The notes: a model not told the origin generated them from the sequence alone. A stretch of DNA of 64,000 nt from Bacillus swezeyi (GCF_001969815.1 NZ_MRBK01000004.1:496001-560000), one strand, 5' to 3'; shown: positions 17,498 through 27,553, counted from the first letter of the stretch. Numbers and translations: made by a program.

Positions 17498-17882
17498 TGT
17501 TAAACACTTCTTTCTTTAAATACATTGGCTTTCCAGATTATTCTTTACATCTATACTTTTCCACTTTCCTTAACAAAAGGTACTATAAAGCAATTGATAA
17601 ATCAAAACCAGTCCAAGTTATAAAATGGAATAATTTTAGGTATATTTATTCTTTTTTTTGATAGTGATAAATAAAACAGGCCTTTTAGATCGATTCTTAT
17701 TTCATGTTTATTTTTCGGAAACTGACAATCAATAGGTCATTGATCGTCATATTTTTTACTTTGTAATATTATATTTTGCTTTTTGTAACATAAAGTGATT
17801 CATTATGATCATTTTGTCTTTTTTTCGTTATGTTTCAGCAGCTTTAAATAGGAATAAAGGACTTGCCGTTTCCCGGCATGAA
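17498..17882. other. AT-rich intergenic region without recognised gene
   Basis: About 385 bases with several T-rich runs and no ORF with a ribosome-binding site. It presumably holds the promoter of the membrane protein to its left. Nothing else was recognised. Confidence 0.5.
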
Positions 17883-17915
17883 AAAGGATCAAAGCTTTAA
17901 AAGCTTTGATCCTTT
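17883..17915. terminator. Bidirectional terminator after yycN
   Basis: AAAGGATCAAAGCTTT / AAAGCTTTGATCCTTT is a near-perfect palindrome flanked by A and T runs, three bases past the yycN stop. Confidence 0.88.
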
Positions 17916-17917
17916 CT

Positions 17918-18451
17918 TTAGAGCCGCTTGCTCATTTGCAAATCAGTGATCTCAAAATCCATCTTTTCATATAGGCGCTTTGCCGTTTTATTATGGGCAA
18001 ATACATGAAGGGACAGTTTTTTGATTCCCAGCTGCTGCGCCTCTTCTTCCAACGCTTTTAAAGCCTGCTGGCCGTTTCCCTGTCCGCGGTATGCTTCATA
18101 AAGTCCAAAATCATAAATGAACGCTTCTTTTTGGGGGTGATGCGGATCAGCGTAGATCCAAAGCCAGCCGATAACGTCCTTGTTGTCATTCACGATCGAC
18201 CAAAGGTAATGATTGATGGTCGCAGTTCCGTCCGGCAATAGCGATTTAAACTGTTCTTCCGACTTCTCCAGAGCATCCGCCACCGTCCATGTGCCCGCTT
18301 TTACTTTTTCAATGGCGTAATGTTCGATTGAGTATGTTTGATAGGTTCTAAAATCTTCTTGTGACATCGGAGTCAGAAGAATCGCCGGCTTTTTTCTTTG
18401 TTTATTCAAGTCTATTTTTAATTTCGGCTTCAACATCAATTTGTACTTCAC
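17918..18451 (-). CDS. yycN: GNAT-family N-acetyltransferase YycN
   Basis: Predicted acetyl-CoA-dependent N-acetyltransferase, 177 residues at most. The GNAT acetyl-CoA loop is AYRGQGNGQQALKALEEEA, preceded by YDFGLYE and followed by KLSLHVFAHNKTAKRLYEKM. The protein aligns well with B. subtilis YycN from LLTPMSQEDFR onward. Compared with that protein it has about 22 extra basic residues at the N-terminus. The start is uncertain: GTG 18451 overlaps the ribosome-binding site AAGGAAG, and ATG 18436 is another choice. Substrate unknown. Confidence 0.88.
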   Translation of the reverse strand: MKYKLMLKPKLKIDLNKQRKKPAILLTPMSQEDFRTYQTYSIEHYAIEKVKAGTWTVADALEKSEEQFKSLLPDGTATINHYLWSIVNDNKDVIGWLWIYADPHHPQKEAFIYDFGLYEAYRGQGNGQQALKALEEEAQQLGIKKLSLHVFAHNKTAKRLYEKMDFEITDLQMSKRL

Positions 18452-18466
18452 TTCCTTGTTTGTTCA

Positions 18467-18937
18467 TTACGAAGCTCTTGTTAAATATTCGTGTTTTGGT
18501 TCAGAGAGTTTATTGATTCTGTGCTGAATGTATACGACATTTAAAAGAAACGCCAAGACAGAGCCTTTTGCAGGTTCCTTTCCTGAGAGCTTATTTAAAG
18601 AAGCCGTCACGACAAGCGCACAGTAAATCAGAACGCCTACGGACAAGATCAAAATGATTCTGTCCATCAGTATGTAGAGGCTGTAGTGTATCTCCGAAAA
18701 TGTGATTGCAGCTGATATTCTCATTGGGATAGAAAATAAATGATAAAATATAATTGCTTTTAACGTGGTGTAGGGAATATCATGATAAGGCAGCAAATCG
18801 AAGCTTTTTTTTCTGGACAGAAACCAGTATGGGATGTAAATCCCCAGAGTGACAAGACACAGTACAAAAACGGACATTATACTTTTGTTTTTCTCATTAG
18901 ACAGCGTTTTCACGGCCATTTGCAATTTGTCGTTCAT
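18467..18937 (-). CDS. Membrane protein, paralogue of the gene at 17021
   Basis: 156 residues, about four hydrophobic segments. It contains TLGIYIPYWFLSRKKSFDLL near residue 30 and VYIQHRINKLS near the end, shared with the neighbour's paralogue. ATG 18937 has a good GGAGGA site. It lies 15 bases upstream of yycN and is probably co-transcribed with it. Function unknown. The 256 bases to its right hold its promoter region and nothing else recognised. Confidence 0.7.
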   Translation of the reverse strand: MNDKLQMAVKTLSNEKNKSIMSVFVLCLVTLGIYIPYWFLSRKKSFDLLPYHDIPYTTLKAIIFYHLFSIPMRISAAITFSEIHYSLYILMDRIILILSVGVLIYCALVVTASLNKLSGKEPAKGSVLAFLLNVVYIQHRINKLSEPKHEYLTRAS

Positions 18938-19147
18938 ATCATTCCTCCGGATATTCTTTTTCCAAACAAATGAATTGAATGAATATTTTCATAATAGCGG
19001 CACACCCCACCAATATATTCTTTTCTCGGATGTTAGACAATAAGTCTTATGTACTAAGATGACATTTGACCCATTTTTTGAAGTTTTCCCTCTCTTCTTG
19101 ATCAGCTGAAAAAATTGTTTTTTGATTTTTTATGAAATTAGAACGAC

Positions 19148-19179
19148 AAAAAAACAACCTGGATTCCTTCCAAGTTGTT
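19148..19179 (-). terminator. Terminator of the SAM hydrolase gene
   Basis: AACAAC-T-TGG / CCA-G-GTTGTT stem read on the minus strand, followed by a run of seven T, 15 bases after the stop codon. Confidence 0.88.
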
Positions 19180-19193
19180 ACATAACGGTTTTA

Positions 19194-20048
19194 TCAATGT
19201 TTTGACTTCTTTTTGCGAAGTGAAATCCGCCACTTGATTCCAGTTCCAATATGGTGCGCCTCTGCAAAAGATCCCTGATTGACTGCAATGCCTAAATTGT
19301 CTAATGAGTTGACATACACAAGCGGTTTGCCCACTGATATATCGGCAAATGAACGTACAAATGGAATGATTTGGCGGTAAATTTCGATATCATTATTCAT
19401 AATGACGGCTTCTAAGGCATCACCGTAATGAATCTTTAATGTTTTGAAAAGTGTCCGGCTGATATTCGTCCAAAGATTCCCGAAGCGTATATCTAAAATA
19501 TCAATCGTTCCTGTTATCCACTCATTTTCTATGTAAGCGTCCATGACAGGGAGTGTAATCAGAGAATCCAGAGAAATTTCCGGGCCGATCTGCTCGAAGC
19601 AAATGCCGCCGGCTGCAAGCCTGGCTCCGGTAAATGCGTATATATCACGGCCATGAAACGTGTGTGATTCACCTGATCTCGGAAGCCTGTTTTGCACTTC
19701 GTCGAGCTGGCGGGCTTCGGCGATGCCGTTTTGCCGGCTGATATGGGTGAGTGTACCGTTGTCCGGTGTGATGATATATTGATTTGTTGAGGTTCTGACT
19801 GCAATGCTTTTCCGCTCTGAGCCGACACCAGGGTCGACGACGGACACAAATACCGTTCCTTCAGGCCAATAAGAAACGGATTGCAGCAGCCGATATGAAG
19901 CTTCCCAAATGTGAAAGACAGGGATATTATGCGTTAAATCGAAAATCCGGATCGAACTGTCAACCGAATAGGCCACTCCGTACATGGCATTGACCGCCCC
20001 GTCGTCAATGCCAAAATCCGACTGTAACACTAGTGCATGCTGACTCAT
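19194..20048 (-). CDS. SAM hydroxide adenosyltransferase (DUF62, SAM hydrolase)
   Basis: Member of the fluorinase/chlorinase/DUF62 superfamily. The family D-R-H triad of the hydroxide adenosyltransferases is visible as D72 (VVDPGVG), R79 (SERKSI) and H132 (TFHGRDIYAF). These enzymes convert S-adenosylmethionine and water to adenosine and methionine. Other landmarks are LQSDFG near the start and PDNGTLT. The length of 284 residues is normal for the family. Haloacid-forming fluorinases lack the R-H pair, so halogenation is unlikely. It is a single-gene unit with its own terminator. Confidence 0.9.
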   Translation of the reverse strand: MSQHALVLQSDFGIDDGAVNAMYGVAYSVDSSIRIFDLTHNIPVFHIWEASYRLLQSVSYWPEGTVFVSVVDPGVGSERKSIAVRTSTNQYIITPDNGTLTHISRQNGIAEARQLDEVQNRLPRSGESHTFHGRDIYAFTGARLAAGGICFEQIGPEISLDSLITLPVMDAYIENEWITGTIDILDIRFGNLWTNISRTLFKTLKIHYGDALEAVIMNNDIEIYRQIIPFVRSFADISVGKPLVYVNSLDNLGIAVNQGSFAEAHHIGTGIKWRISLRKKKSKH

Positions 20049-20344
20049 CCCATCTCCCTTTCCATCCTGATTTCATAAAGCCTTCCATAACGCTCTCATT
20101 AAATCGGTATCGGCATGGGGACTCGTTCCCATGTCGAAATATTAAGATCATCATACAGTACGAAGAAGTGAAACGCAATACGGCCGCTTGTCCATTTCTT
20201 CTTAATCATTGCTTTTTAAAGACTTGAAATGATAAATTGCTTAAGCAAAAAACGATAGTTGAGTCTTCCGCCCTCTTATTTTGCTGTTAAAAAACTGTTT
20301 TTAGCGCTTTGACGAAATTCTTTGACCAGATCATAATGAACACA
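20049..20344. other. Intergenic region, no gene recognised
   Basis: About 300 bases between the SAM hydrolase start and the htrC terminator. It holds one inverted repeat, CATGGG-N8-CCCATG (20114-20133). No coding signal was found. Confidence 0.5.
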
Positions 20345-20380
20345 TACAAAAACAGCCTGGCTGCATACGCCAGACTGCTT
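20345..20380 (-). terminator. Terminator of the wal operon after htrC
   Basis: Minus-strand stem CAGtCTGGC / GCCAGgCTG with a 7-nt loop and a following T run, a few bases after the htrC stop. Confidence 0.85.
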
Positions 20381-20384
20381 TTGA

Positions 20385-21599
20385 TCAACTGCCCAATTTG
20401 GATAGCGACAGTTTCACTTCTGTCGTTTTCTCTTTGCCGCTGCGCAGATATTTTATTTTGACTGTATCGCCGACATGCTTGGTATAAAGCTTTTTGCGCA
20501 GATCAACGATATCGTATACTCGGTCGCCGTCAAATTCAACGATCACATCAAGCTCTTTCAGCCCCGCTTTTCCTGCAGGCGACACTGGCTGCACTCCCAT
20601 CACAACAACACCTGAAGTCACATTGCTCGGCAGTTTAAGCGTTTCCTGCCAATGATAGCTGGCGATGTCACCAAGTGACTTCATCTCGATTCCGAGGTAC
20701 GGACGTCTGACTTCGCCGTATTTTTCTAAATCATCAATAACCGGAATCGCAAGGTTTGCTGGTATGCTCAGTCCGATTCCTTCAACGGCCGATTCTGCAA
20801 TCTTCATCGAATTGATGCCGATTACTTTTCCATCAATATTAAACAGCCCGCCTCCGCTGTTTCCCGGGTTGATAGCGGCATCTGTCTGCAAAACCTCTGC
20901 ATTCCAGTCCGGCTGCCCGTCTCCATTCGAATCGACGGGTACAGCCCGTTCGGTTCCCGATATGATACCTTGTGTGACAGACCCCGAGAACTGCAGACCG
21001 AGCGGATTTCCAATCGCAATAACCGGTTCACCCGTTTTGACTTTATCGGAGTTCCCAAAATCAGCAGCCGCTTTTATTTTATTGCTGTTGACTTGCAGAA
21101 CGGCAAGATCCATCAGCTTGTCGCTGCCGATCAGCTTTGCAGGAATTCTTGTCCCGTCATTCAAGCTGACTTCAATTTGAGATGCTCCTTCAATCACATG
21201 GTGGTTTGTCACAATATGGGATGTTGCGCCGTTCTTTTTGTAAATGACACCTGAGCCGGTTCCCGCTTCACTGTCCTCATCCCAAACCCCTGTTTTTTGG
21301 ATATTGATGACGCCGACAACGGAATCCGATACTTTGGAGACGACTTGAGTCACCTCATTATTCACATTGACGGAAACATTACGAACAGCACCGCCTTGTT
21401 CAGCCGCCCTCTGTCCTCCCCGCGACTCAATCACTTGGAGGCTGTATGGCAGCATCCCCTGTTCTGACAGATAAGGCAGTGCAAAAACTGTTAGCAGGGC
21501 GCCGATCACAGCACCGATCAAACTTGAAAATAAAAAGCTTCTCCAATTTCTTTGCGGCTTTTCCCGAACGTATTTTTCCTCATCATGATTAAACTCCAC
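20385..21599 (-). CDS. htrC: HtrA-family membrane-anchored serine protease HtrC (YyxA)
   Basis: Extracytoplasmic quality-control protease of about 404 residues. A short cytoplasmic N-terminus leads to one membrane anchor ([20 protein letters not shown]), a linker, and a trypsin-like domain. The catalytic triad is visible as His in TNHHVIEGA, Asp in LMDLAVLQV and Ser in [11 protein letters not shown]-terminal PDZ domain follows (about residues 300-395, with [13 protein letters not shown]). GTG 21599 is preferred: AAAGGA is ten bases upstream, whereas TTG 21608 lies against it. It is the last gene of the walRKHIJ unit, as in B. subtilis. Confidence 0.92.
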   Translation of the reverse strand: MEFNHDEEKYVREKPQRNWRSFLFSSLIGAVIGALLTVFALPYLSEQGMLPYSLQVIESRGGQRAAEQGGAVRNVSVNVNNEVTQVVSKVSDSVVGVINIQKTGVWDEDSEAGTGSGVIYKKNGATSHIVTNHHVIEGASQIEVSLNDGTRIPAKLIGSDKLMDLAVLQVNSNKIKAAADFGNSDKVKTGEPVIAIGNPLGLQFSGSVTQGIISGTERAVPVDSNGDGQPDWNAEVLQTDAAINPGNSGGGLFNIDGKVIGINSMKIAESAVEGIGLSIPANLAIPVIDDLEKYGEVRRPYLGIEMKSLGDIASYHWQETLKLPSNVTSGVVVMGVQPVSPAGKAGLKELDVIVEFDGDRVYDIVDLRKKLYTKHVGDTVKIKYLRSGKEKTTEVKLSLSKLGS

Positions 21600-21681
21600 T
21601 ATATTCAAATCCTTTCAAGGAACGATATATGTATATAGTGTGGATCATATGCCGCCAGAATAATCACTGATTCAGGAAAAT

Positions 21682-22476
21682 TCACACCGCTGCAAGAGGT
21701 GTTGGCTTTTTGGGATCTGTATCGAATAAATCAAACGTTTCTCCAGCTAGCAAACCCTTAGCTGCAAGGGTTTGCTGAACTGACATTCTAGCCAGTTCCT
21801 TCATATTGTTATCCTGGCTTAAATGGGCTAAGTAAATGCGAGACGTCTCATCTCCGATTACATCTGTCATAGCCAGTGCTGCGTCTTCATTTGACACGTG
21901 GCCGATGTCGCTTAAAATTCGACGCTTAATGTTCCATGGATAACGGCCCATTTGCAGCATACCCACATCGTGATTGCTCTCAAAGACAAAGGCATTGGCT
22001 GATCGAATAATGCCTTTCATTCTGTCGCTGACATAGCCGGTATCCGTAATCAGCGCAAGCTTTCGTCCATTGTAATGAAACACGTAGAACATCGGCTCTG
22101 CGGCATCATGGGAGACGCCAAAAGATTCAACATCAAGGGAACCGAACGATTTTACCGATTCCATTGGAAATACGAATTTTTGGCCGCTGTCTATTTTACC
22201 GATATGCCCTTCCATCGCCGTCCACGTTTTCTCATTGGCATAGACGGGCAGCTCATATTTTCTTGCCAGCACGCCGAGACCTTTAATATGATCACTGTGC
22301 TCATGAGTGACAAAAATACCGTCGAGCTTGTCCAAATGGCGGTCAATCTGCGCCATCAGCCCTTCGATTGCCTTCCCGCTAAGTCCTGCGTCAACTAGAA
22401 AAGCGTGGTCATCGGTTTCCAAATAAAATGCATTTCCGGTACTCCCGCTCGCAAGTACGCTAAATTGCAGGCTCAT
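21682..22476 (-). CDS. walJ: Metallo-beta-lactamase-fold hydrolase WalJ (YycJ)
   Basis: Cytoplasmic MBL-fold protein of 264 residues with the metal motif [12 protein letters not shown] near residue 58 and [15 protein letters not shown] at the start. Related proteins act as nucleases. WalJ is linked to coordination of cell division and wall metabolism with replication in Gram-positive bacteria. GGAGTGAG lies upstream of the ATG. It follows walI by 14 bases in the operon. Confidence 0.95.
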   Translation of the reverse strand: MSLQFSVLASGSTGNAFYLETDDHAFLVDAGLSGKAIEGLMAQIDRHLDKLDGIFVTHEHSDHIKGLGVLARKYELPVYANEKTWTAMEGHIGKIDSGQKFVFPMESVKSFGSLDVESFGVSHDAAEPMFYVFHYNGRKLALITDTGYVSDRMKGIIRSANAFVFESNHDVGMLQMGRYPWNIKRRILSDIGHVSNEDAALAMTDVIGDETSRIYLAHLSQDNNMKELARMSVQQTLAAKGLLAGETFDLFDTDPKKPTPLAAV

Positions 22477-22490
22477 GGTTTCTCACTCCA

Positions 22491-23339
22491 TTATGATTTT
22501 TCCTTTTTCTCCTGTGTTTGAAGAACAGCGCCGTCCCGTGCATCCACGATAAATTCTTCATGTATCGTTTTGTCGTCCGTTTTGCGCTGGATTTCGATTC
22601 TCCAGACCGGCACGAAAATCTGTGCGCTTGCCAAAGGATACTGCGTGAAATATCCAAGCTCAGCGGATTTAATTTTGCTGTACTTCTTCAGATAATCCGG
22701 GTAGTATAAAGCTTCAACCGCACCGACTGCAGAAATCAGATTTTCTGTTTTGACTTCTTTTATTTCTTGCAGCATTGACTGCTTATAGGAAACGACTTCG
22801 TTTTTATCATTGAAATAAAGAACGACTTCGCCCATTTCATTGTTGGCATTATTCTGCCGATCCTGAAAAATGTAATTTCCGTTATAAGTTTGGAAGAAGA
22901 TGATCTGATTTTGAGCCTTATCGATCTTCCAGAACTTATACTTGCTGCCGTCAATGATCTCCTGGTTGACGATTTCCCTTGCCTTTGTCTTGATATCCGT
23001 TTTCGGAAGTGCAATGGGTTTGTCAAATTCCATTTTTATTTCTGTCACAGGGTCACCTTTTGACATGTTCATTAACGGTTTCGGCTTTTGTCCTTTTAAC
23101 GATTTAATTTCGCTCTCTTTAAAGATCCTCTTTTGCGCAGAGATTGAGGAGCCTTTTGAAGACTCCTTAGACAAATTACCATAAGAAATATGGTCAGCTT
23201 TCATATCTTCCTGCAGCGTCGATTTTTCTAAAATCGGGAACTGGTTGATTCTTCGCTTATCAAAGTATTGAAACGCCAAAAAGATATCCAGGATGAGGAA
23301 GACGATGATAAAGATCGTTTTTGTCCTATTCCACTCCAC
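22491..23339 (-). CDS. walI: WalRK regulatory membrane protein WalI (YycI)
   Basis: Single-pass membrane protein (helix IFIIVFLILDIFLAFQYF at the N-terminus) with an extracytoplasmic domain. With WalH it holds the WalK kinase in check through the membrane helices. GTG 23339 (MEWNRTKTIF) is chosen because AAGGAGG is nine bases upstream, giving 282 residues; TTG 23345 is possible but too close. It overlaps the end of walH. Confidence 0.93.
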   Translation of the reverse strand: MEWNRTKTIFIIVFLILDIFLAFQYFDKRRINQFPILEKSTLQEDMKADHISYGNLSKESSKGSSISAQKRIFKESEIKSLKGQKPKPLMNMSKGDPVTEIKMEFDKPIALPKTDIKTKAREIVNQEIIDGSKYKFWKIDKAQNQIIFFQTYNGNYIFQDRQNNANNEMGEVVLYFNDKNEVVSYKQSMLQEIKEVKTENLISAVGAVEALYYPDYLKKYSKIKSAELGYFTQYPLASAQIFVPVWRIEIQRKTDDKTIHEEFIVDARDGAVLQTQEKKEKS

Positions 23340-24693
23340 TTTCAACGCCCTCCTTCACCGCTGCATCCTTCTTCGAAACCGGCTGCATTGTGCCGTTTAT
23401 TTTAATGCACCATGTCGGCACCAGTTTAACAAGCGGGTCTTGTTCCTCTGATACTGAAACCATTTCATAAGCGGGGAAAATTTGTTCAATCTTGTCAAAG
23501 CTGTACTCTTCATTCTCTTTCAAGTACTTAATCAATTCGGCTCCACTCATGATTTCTTTATCTTTTTTGCTGACTGGATTTGCATTCGCCCCCAAGACAT
23601 ATGTCGGGTGTTTATAATCCAAGATGTCATTGTTTGCCCAGCGAAGCTCAATAGATGTTGTTCCAAAAGGCTGCCTTTGGCTGTTTACGACCGGCAGCTG
23701 ATCCATGAATAAGTTAAAGTTGACCTGTTGATTTTCATTCAAGCCGAAAAACTGATAATCGTCCGTCCAGCTTCCTGTATCATTTAAATACTTAAAGCTT
23801 TTATTGATCAGCTCTCCATTTTGATAGGAGGAACTCGGCTCCAAATTGCGATGCTGGAACTTAACCTCTCTGTTGTTTGAGTAAACCTCCAAAAGGCTTG
23901 TTCCATCCGAATATACGGGCCTGTTTAAGTTCGTTTCCTGCCGTACGGTTTGAGGATCATCAAATAATGCCTTTTTAAAACTCGTCGGGCTGATTGTTTC
24001 TGTGAAAAATTCTTTTTCAGACATCTTCAGCCGTTTTACCGGAAGCAGAACATCTCTTCTTGAGTTGATTTGATAATCTTTATAAAGAGGCATCTGCGCT
24101 TTTTCTTTATCGATGTCTGAAAGAATGTTTCGGTAATTTGCCGATTCAATTACCGATTCAACAACCGTTTCTTTACTAAAGGAGACAAAATAAATCTTTT
24201 TCGTACCGCTTCCTCCATTGAAAGGAAGAACAATTCGGTCAAACGAGTTATATTCATAAGAATTTGCAGACCATTTAAACAGCGGCTGCAACACATCGAT
24301 TGGAATATTGTCGCTAAAGACGAGATCCAATTTAGACGCGAATTTGTTTTTCGCGTACAGCCAATTTTTAAACTGCTGCTTGTCAAATTCGTCCGAGACG
24401 TCTCTCAACGACTTTACTTCCCAGCGGCTCATGTCATCCCAAAGCTGGGAATAGAGTGTCATATCATTCAGCAAATAATGATTCCCATTGTCGTGAATGA
24501 ACATCTGCTGCGGCTTAACGGCTTCATTTAACAACTTTGTCTGGTTTGTAATCGGCTGTTTATCACTGACTTGTGCCTGTGAATCTTCAACTTTTTCGTA
24601 ATCTCCCTGCCCCCCCCAAATATTGAAGGTAAAAAGAAGACTGATCAAAATCAAAAGGGACAGTACTACTGTTTTAATTGTCTCACGCTTCAT
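23326..24693 (-). CDS. walH: WalRK regulatory membrane protein WalH (YycH)
   Basis: About 455 residues: an N-terminal membrane helix (VVLSLLILISLLFTFNIWG) and a long extracytoplasmic region. Acts with WalI as a negative regulator of WalK. ATG 24693 (MKRETIKT) is preferred over ATG 24702, because the AGAGG ribosome-binding site abuts the latter. It overlaps the end of walK, as usual in this operon. Confidence 0.93.
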   Translation of the reverse strand: MKRETIKTVVLSLLILISLLFTFNIWGGQGDYEKVEDSQAQVSDKQPITNQTKLLNEAVKPQQMFIHDNGNHYLLNDMTLYSQLWDDMSRWEVKSLRDVSDEFDKQQFKNWLYAKNKFASKLDLVFSDNIPIDVLQPLFKWSANSYEYNSFDRIVLPFNGGSGTKKIYFVSFSKETVVESVIESANYRNILSDIDKEKAQMPLYKDYQINSRRDVLLPVKRLKMSEKEFFTETISPTSFKKALFDDPQTVRQETNLNRPVYSDGTSLLEVYSNNREVKFQHRNLEPSSSYQNGELINKSFKYLNDTGSWTDDYQFFGLNENQQVNFNLFMDQLPVVNSQRQPFGTTSIELRWANNDILDYKHPTYVLGANANPVSKKDKEIMSGAELIKYLKENEEYSFDKIEQIFPAYEMVSVSEEQDPLVKLVPTWCIKINGTMQPVSKKDAAVKEGVESGVE

Positions 24694-26527
24694 CCCAATC
24701 ATCCTCTTGTTCTTCCTTATATGGCAAGGTAAATGTTATGGTCGTTCCTTTTCCTTCGATGCTGTCCGCCCAAATGTCGCCGCCATGGGCCTGCACCATT
24801 TCTTTTGCGATCGCCAGACCGAGTCCGGTGCCGCCAAGCTTTCTTGTTCTGGCTTTATCCACACGGTAGAAACGTTCGAAAATCTTGTCCATATCCTTTC
24901 TCGGAATGCCGACGCCTTCATCCTTCACGCTGATATAAAGCAGCTCCTCTTCTTCATTGACACCAACGGAGAACGTGATATGGCCTCCTTCAGGCGAATA
25001 TTTCAATGCATTTGAAATGATATTATCCAGCACTTGTGTAATTTTGTCCGGATCCATTTCAACATATAAATCTCTGTCCGGCAGGTGGCTGATAAAATCA
25101 ACGTGCTGCTCCTTCGTCATTTCAAAGCGCTCAATAATAAGTGAGAAGAAGCGCATAAAAGGGATCCATTCCTTGTTGAATTGATAATCCTTGCTGTCAA
25201 ACTTTGAAAGCTGCAGCAGGTCGTTGACGAGCCTGATCATCCGCTCCGTTTCATTCTGCGTGACATTTAAGAAACGAGGTGCAATGTTTGGATCCTCCCA
25301 AGCGCCTTCCGCAAGCGCTTCTAAATAGCTCCGCATCGTCGTGAGCGGTGTTCTGAGCTCGTGTGAGACATTTGCCACAAACTCTCTGCGCTCTTGGTCA
25401 ATCTGCTCCTGTTCGGTGACATCGTAAATAACCGCGATTAACCCGTCAATCTTTCCGTGTTCTTTTTGAATCACCGAGAAATTGACGCGCAGCACAGAAG
25501 TTCGTTCTTCCTGCTCAATTTCAAGAAGAAGAGATTCCTGCTGCTCGACTAAATCTTCAAACGTATATTCATTCTCAATACCGAGCAATGAGGTGATCGG
25601 CATTTCCAGAGCCGTTTCACGTGAAACATTTAAAAGCTCTAAAGCCGGTGAATTTAATAAAATAATGGCACCGTTGCGATTGGTCGCGATAACCCCGTCT
25701 GTCATATATGCAATAACAGAGGATAGTTTTCTTCGTTCTCCTTCTGTCATCGATTGGGCTTCCTTCAGCTCTCTCGTTAAATAATTAAAAGTCGTGGCCA
25801 GCTGACCGATCTCATCGTTTCCATATTTCCTGACTTTTCTCGAGAAATTCCCTTTTGCCAGCTCAATGGCCTGTTTGCGCATATCTGAAAGCGGATGGGT
25901 GATCGTCCGCGCGACAAAAATCCCCAGGAACGCGGTGATCCCAAGCGCAATTAAAGTTCCAGACGCTAAAATCGTATTGATCGTCGTGATTTGCGCATAG
26001 ACATTATCCATCGAAGCGACAACATAAATGGCCCCGATCGTTTCTTGATTGGTTTTTTTAATCGGTGTGACGGAAATCCGCACTCTGCTGTCCCGCTCCG
26101 GATCAAAAAATTTATTTTCATATGGGATACCGACAAGCAATGTTCTTTTTATGATGCCCTCTGTTGTCTTTTTACCGGCTACCTCCCGATTGTACGGATT
26201 GGAGGTTGCGATGACTTCATAGCTTTTATCAATCAAGCTGACTTCAAGGATTTCGCCTTCCTTGCTGAAATCATTTAGTATCCGCTCTGCATCGTCTTTC
26301 AACGTTGTAGAGGAATCATTGCTTCTGTCCTTCGTCATCTCCTGCTCAAGATAGTACGAGAGGTTGTTCACCCGCTGGTCAAGTGCATCTTTGTAAGATG
26401 TCAGGAGGGATTCCTCCATCTGCTTGACAAAGTAGACCCCGATAATCTGCATGGCGACGATGATCAGCAGGACATATATTAAAGTAAACTTAAAGTGGAT
26501 GGAGCGAAAAAAACCGACTTTATTCAT
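24683..26527 (-). CDS. walK: Sensor histidine kinase WalK (YycG)
   Basis: Essential cell-wall homeostasis kinase, 614 residues. The order is TM1 (about 13-32), extracytoplasmic PDC/Cache-like domain, TM2 (about 184-204), HAMP, PAS (about 265-370), DHp with phospho-acceptor H389 in ANVSHELRTPLTT, and a HATPase domain with NIISNALKYSPEGG, DEGVGIPRKD and LGGTGLGLAI. It phosphorylates WalR according to wall-hydrolase activity and localises with the division apparatus. A parS-like sequence lies inside the coding region. Confidence 0.97.
   Translation of the reverse strand: MNKVGFFRSIHFKFTLIYVLLIIVAMQIIGVYFVKQMEESLLTSYKDALDQRVNNLSYYLEQEMTKDRSNDSSTTLKDDAERILNDFSKEGEILEVSLIDKSYEVIATSNPYNREVAGKKTTEGIIKRTLLVGIPYENKFFDPERDSRVRISVTPIKKTNQETIGAIYVVASMDNVYAQITTINTILASGTLIALGITAFLGIFVARTITHPLSDMRKQAIELAKGNFSRKVRKYGNDEIGQLATTFNYLTRELKEAQSMTEGERRKLSSVIAYMTDGVIATNRNGAIILLNSPALELLNVSRETALEMPITSLLGIENEYTFEDLVEQQESLLLEIEQEERTSVLRVNFSVIQKEHGKIDGLIAVIYDVTEQEQIDQERREFVANVSHELRTPLTTMRSYLEALAEGAWEDPNIAPRFLNVTQNETERMIRLVNDLLQLSKFDSKDYQFNKEWIPFMRFFSLIIERFEMTKEQHVDFISHLPDRDLYVEMDPDKITQVLDNIISNALKYSPEGGHITFSVGVNEEEELLYISVKDEGVGIPRKDMDKIFERFYRVDKARTRKLGGTGLGLAIAKEMVQAHGGDIWADSIEGKGTTITFTLPYKEEQEDDWDEA
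25613..25628. other. parS-like Spo0J (ParB) binding site in walK
   Basis: CGTTTCACGTGAAACA differs from a perfect parS palindrome (TGTTTCACGTGAAACA) only at the first base. B. subtilis has several parS sites in the origin-proximal region, so a site here is plausible. Confidence 0.8.
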
Positions 26528-26534
26528 TTGGGCT

Positions 26535-27242
26535 TTAGTCCTGTTCTGGATTTCTCAAGTAGTAACCGACGCCGCGTCTCGTGACAATCCAGCTTGGGTG
26601 GCTCGGATTATCTTCAATTTTTTCACGAAGGCGTCTAACCGTAACGTCAACGGTGCGGACATCTCCAAAGTAGTCATACCCCCACACGGTCTGCAGTAAA
26701 TGCTCGCGGGTCATGACTTGTCCGATATGTTTTGCAAGGTAGTGCAGAAGCTCAAACTCCCGATGTGTCAGTTCGATTGTTTCATCGCGTTTGGAAACGA
26801 CATAGGCATCCGGAAAAATAACGAGCGACCCGATTTGAATTTCGTTTGAAGACGTTTCTTCTTCAGCCGGTGTTGCTGTGTTCAGTCTTCTCAGGTTGGC
26901 TTTCACCCTGGCCAAAAGTTCACGGGTGCTGAACGGCTTTGTCACATAGTCGTCGGCACCGAGTTCAAGGCCGATGACTTTATCGATTTCTGAATCTTTG
27001 GCGGTCAGCATAATGATAGGCATGTCATATTTTTTACGGACTTCACGGCATACTTCCACACCGTCTTTATTGGGAAGCATGATGTCAAGGAGGATTAAAT
27101 CTGGGTTCAGCTCCTCGACCATTTGCAGCGCCTCATTTCCGTCATAAGCGCAATGGACCTCATAGCCCTCTTTTTTCAGGTTAAACTCTAAAATATCAGC
27201 AATCGGCTTTTCATCATCTACAACGAGTATCTTTTTTTCCAT
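26535..27242 (-). CDS. walR: Response regulator WalR (YycF)
   Basis: OmpR/PhoB-family response regulator, 235 residues. Receiver domain with DD at 9-10, phosphorylation site D53 ([11 protein letters not shown]) and the conserved VTKPF lysine. The C-terminal winged-helix domain has REFELLHYL and [15 protein letters not shown]. It controls autolysin and wall-modification genes. ATG 27242 has a perfect AGGAGG and gives the standard length; the upstream in-frame Met has no ribosome-binding site. It is the first gene of the operon walR-walK-walH-walI-walJ-htrC. Confidence 0.98.
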   Translation of the reverse strand: MEKKILVVDDEKPIADILEFNLKKEGYEVHCAYDGNEALQMVEELNPDLILLDIMLPNKDGVEVCREVRKKYDMPIIMLTAKDSEIDKVIGLELGADDYVTKPFSTRELLARVKANLRRLNTATPAEEETSSNEIQIGSLVIFPDAYVVSKRDETIELTHREFELLHYLAKHIGQVMTREHLLQTVWGYDYFGDVRTVDVTVRRLREKIEDNPSHPSWIVTRRGVGYYLRNPEQD

Positions 27243-27349
27243 TTTGAATTCCTCCTGGTTCAGAATGAGATACAGCACTCATAAAATGCTGTTATGTTTT
27301 ATATCAAATCGTTTTTAAAATCACATTCATTAAAATAGATTTCTTATAC

Positions 27350-27377
27350 ATTATAACGTTAATGCGGCAAAAGTTAA
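27350..27377 (-). promoter_or_regulatory. Putative sigma-A promoter of the wal operon
   Basis: On the minus strand, TTAACT (27372-27377) and a perfect TATAAT (27350-27355) are separated by 16 bases, about 108 bases upstream of walR. Confidence 0.6.
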
Positions 27378-27526
27378 AAAAATAGTTCAAAGGAAAAGGT
27401 TTGGACATATCATCCGATCGGGATTTTTTTATTTCTGTCACAACCATTACATTTATGTGACCTTTTTTACTGAAAAATGAAACATTTTTCTGTTTAAAAC
27501 GTCTATATAGTAACGTCTTCTTCTTC

Positions 27527-27553
27527 GGCCGGTCCTCCGGCCTCCCTTTTTTT
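27527..27553 (+). terminator. Plus-strand terminator-like hairpin without an annotated gene
   Basis: GGCCGG-TCCT-CCGGCC followed by TCCC and seven T reads as a terminator only on the plus strand. No plus-strand gene precedes it in this interval. Confidence 0.5.

Noticed and set aside
20665..21180. 171-codon plus-strand ORF opposite htrC
   Set aside because: Shadow of htrC: no ribosome-binding site, and composition follows the opposite frame.
24855..24863. TTATCCACA (DnaA box) inside walK
   Set aside because: Single box within coding sequence with no neighbours; expected by chance near this frequency.
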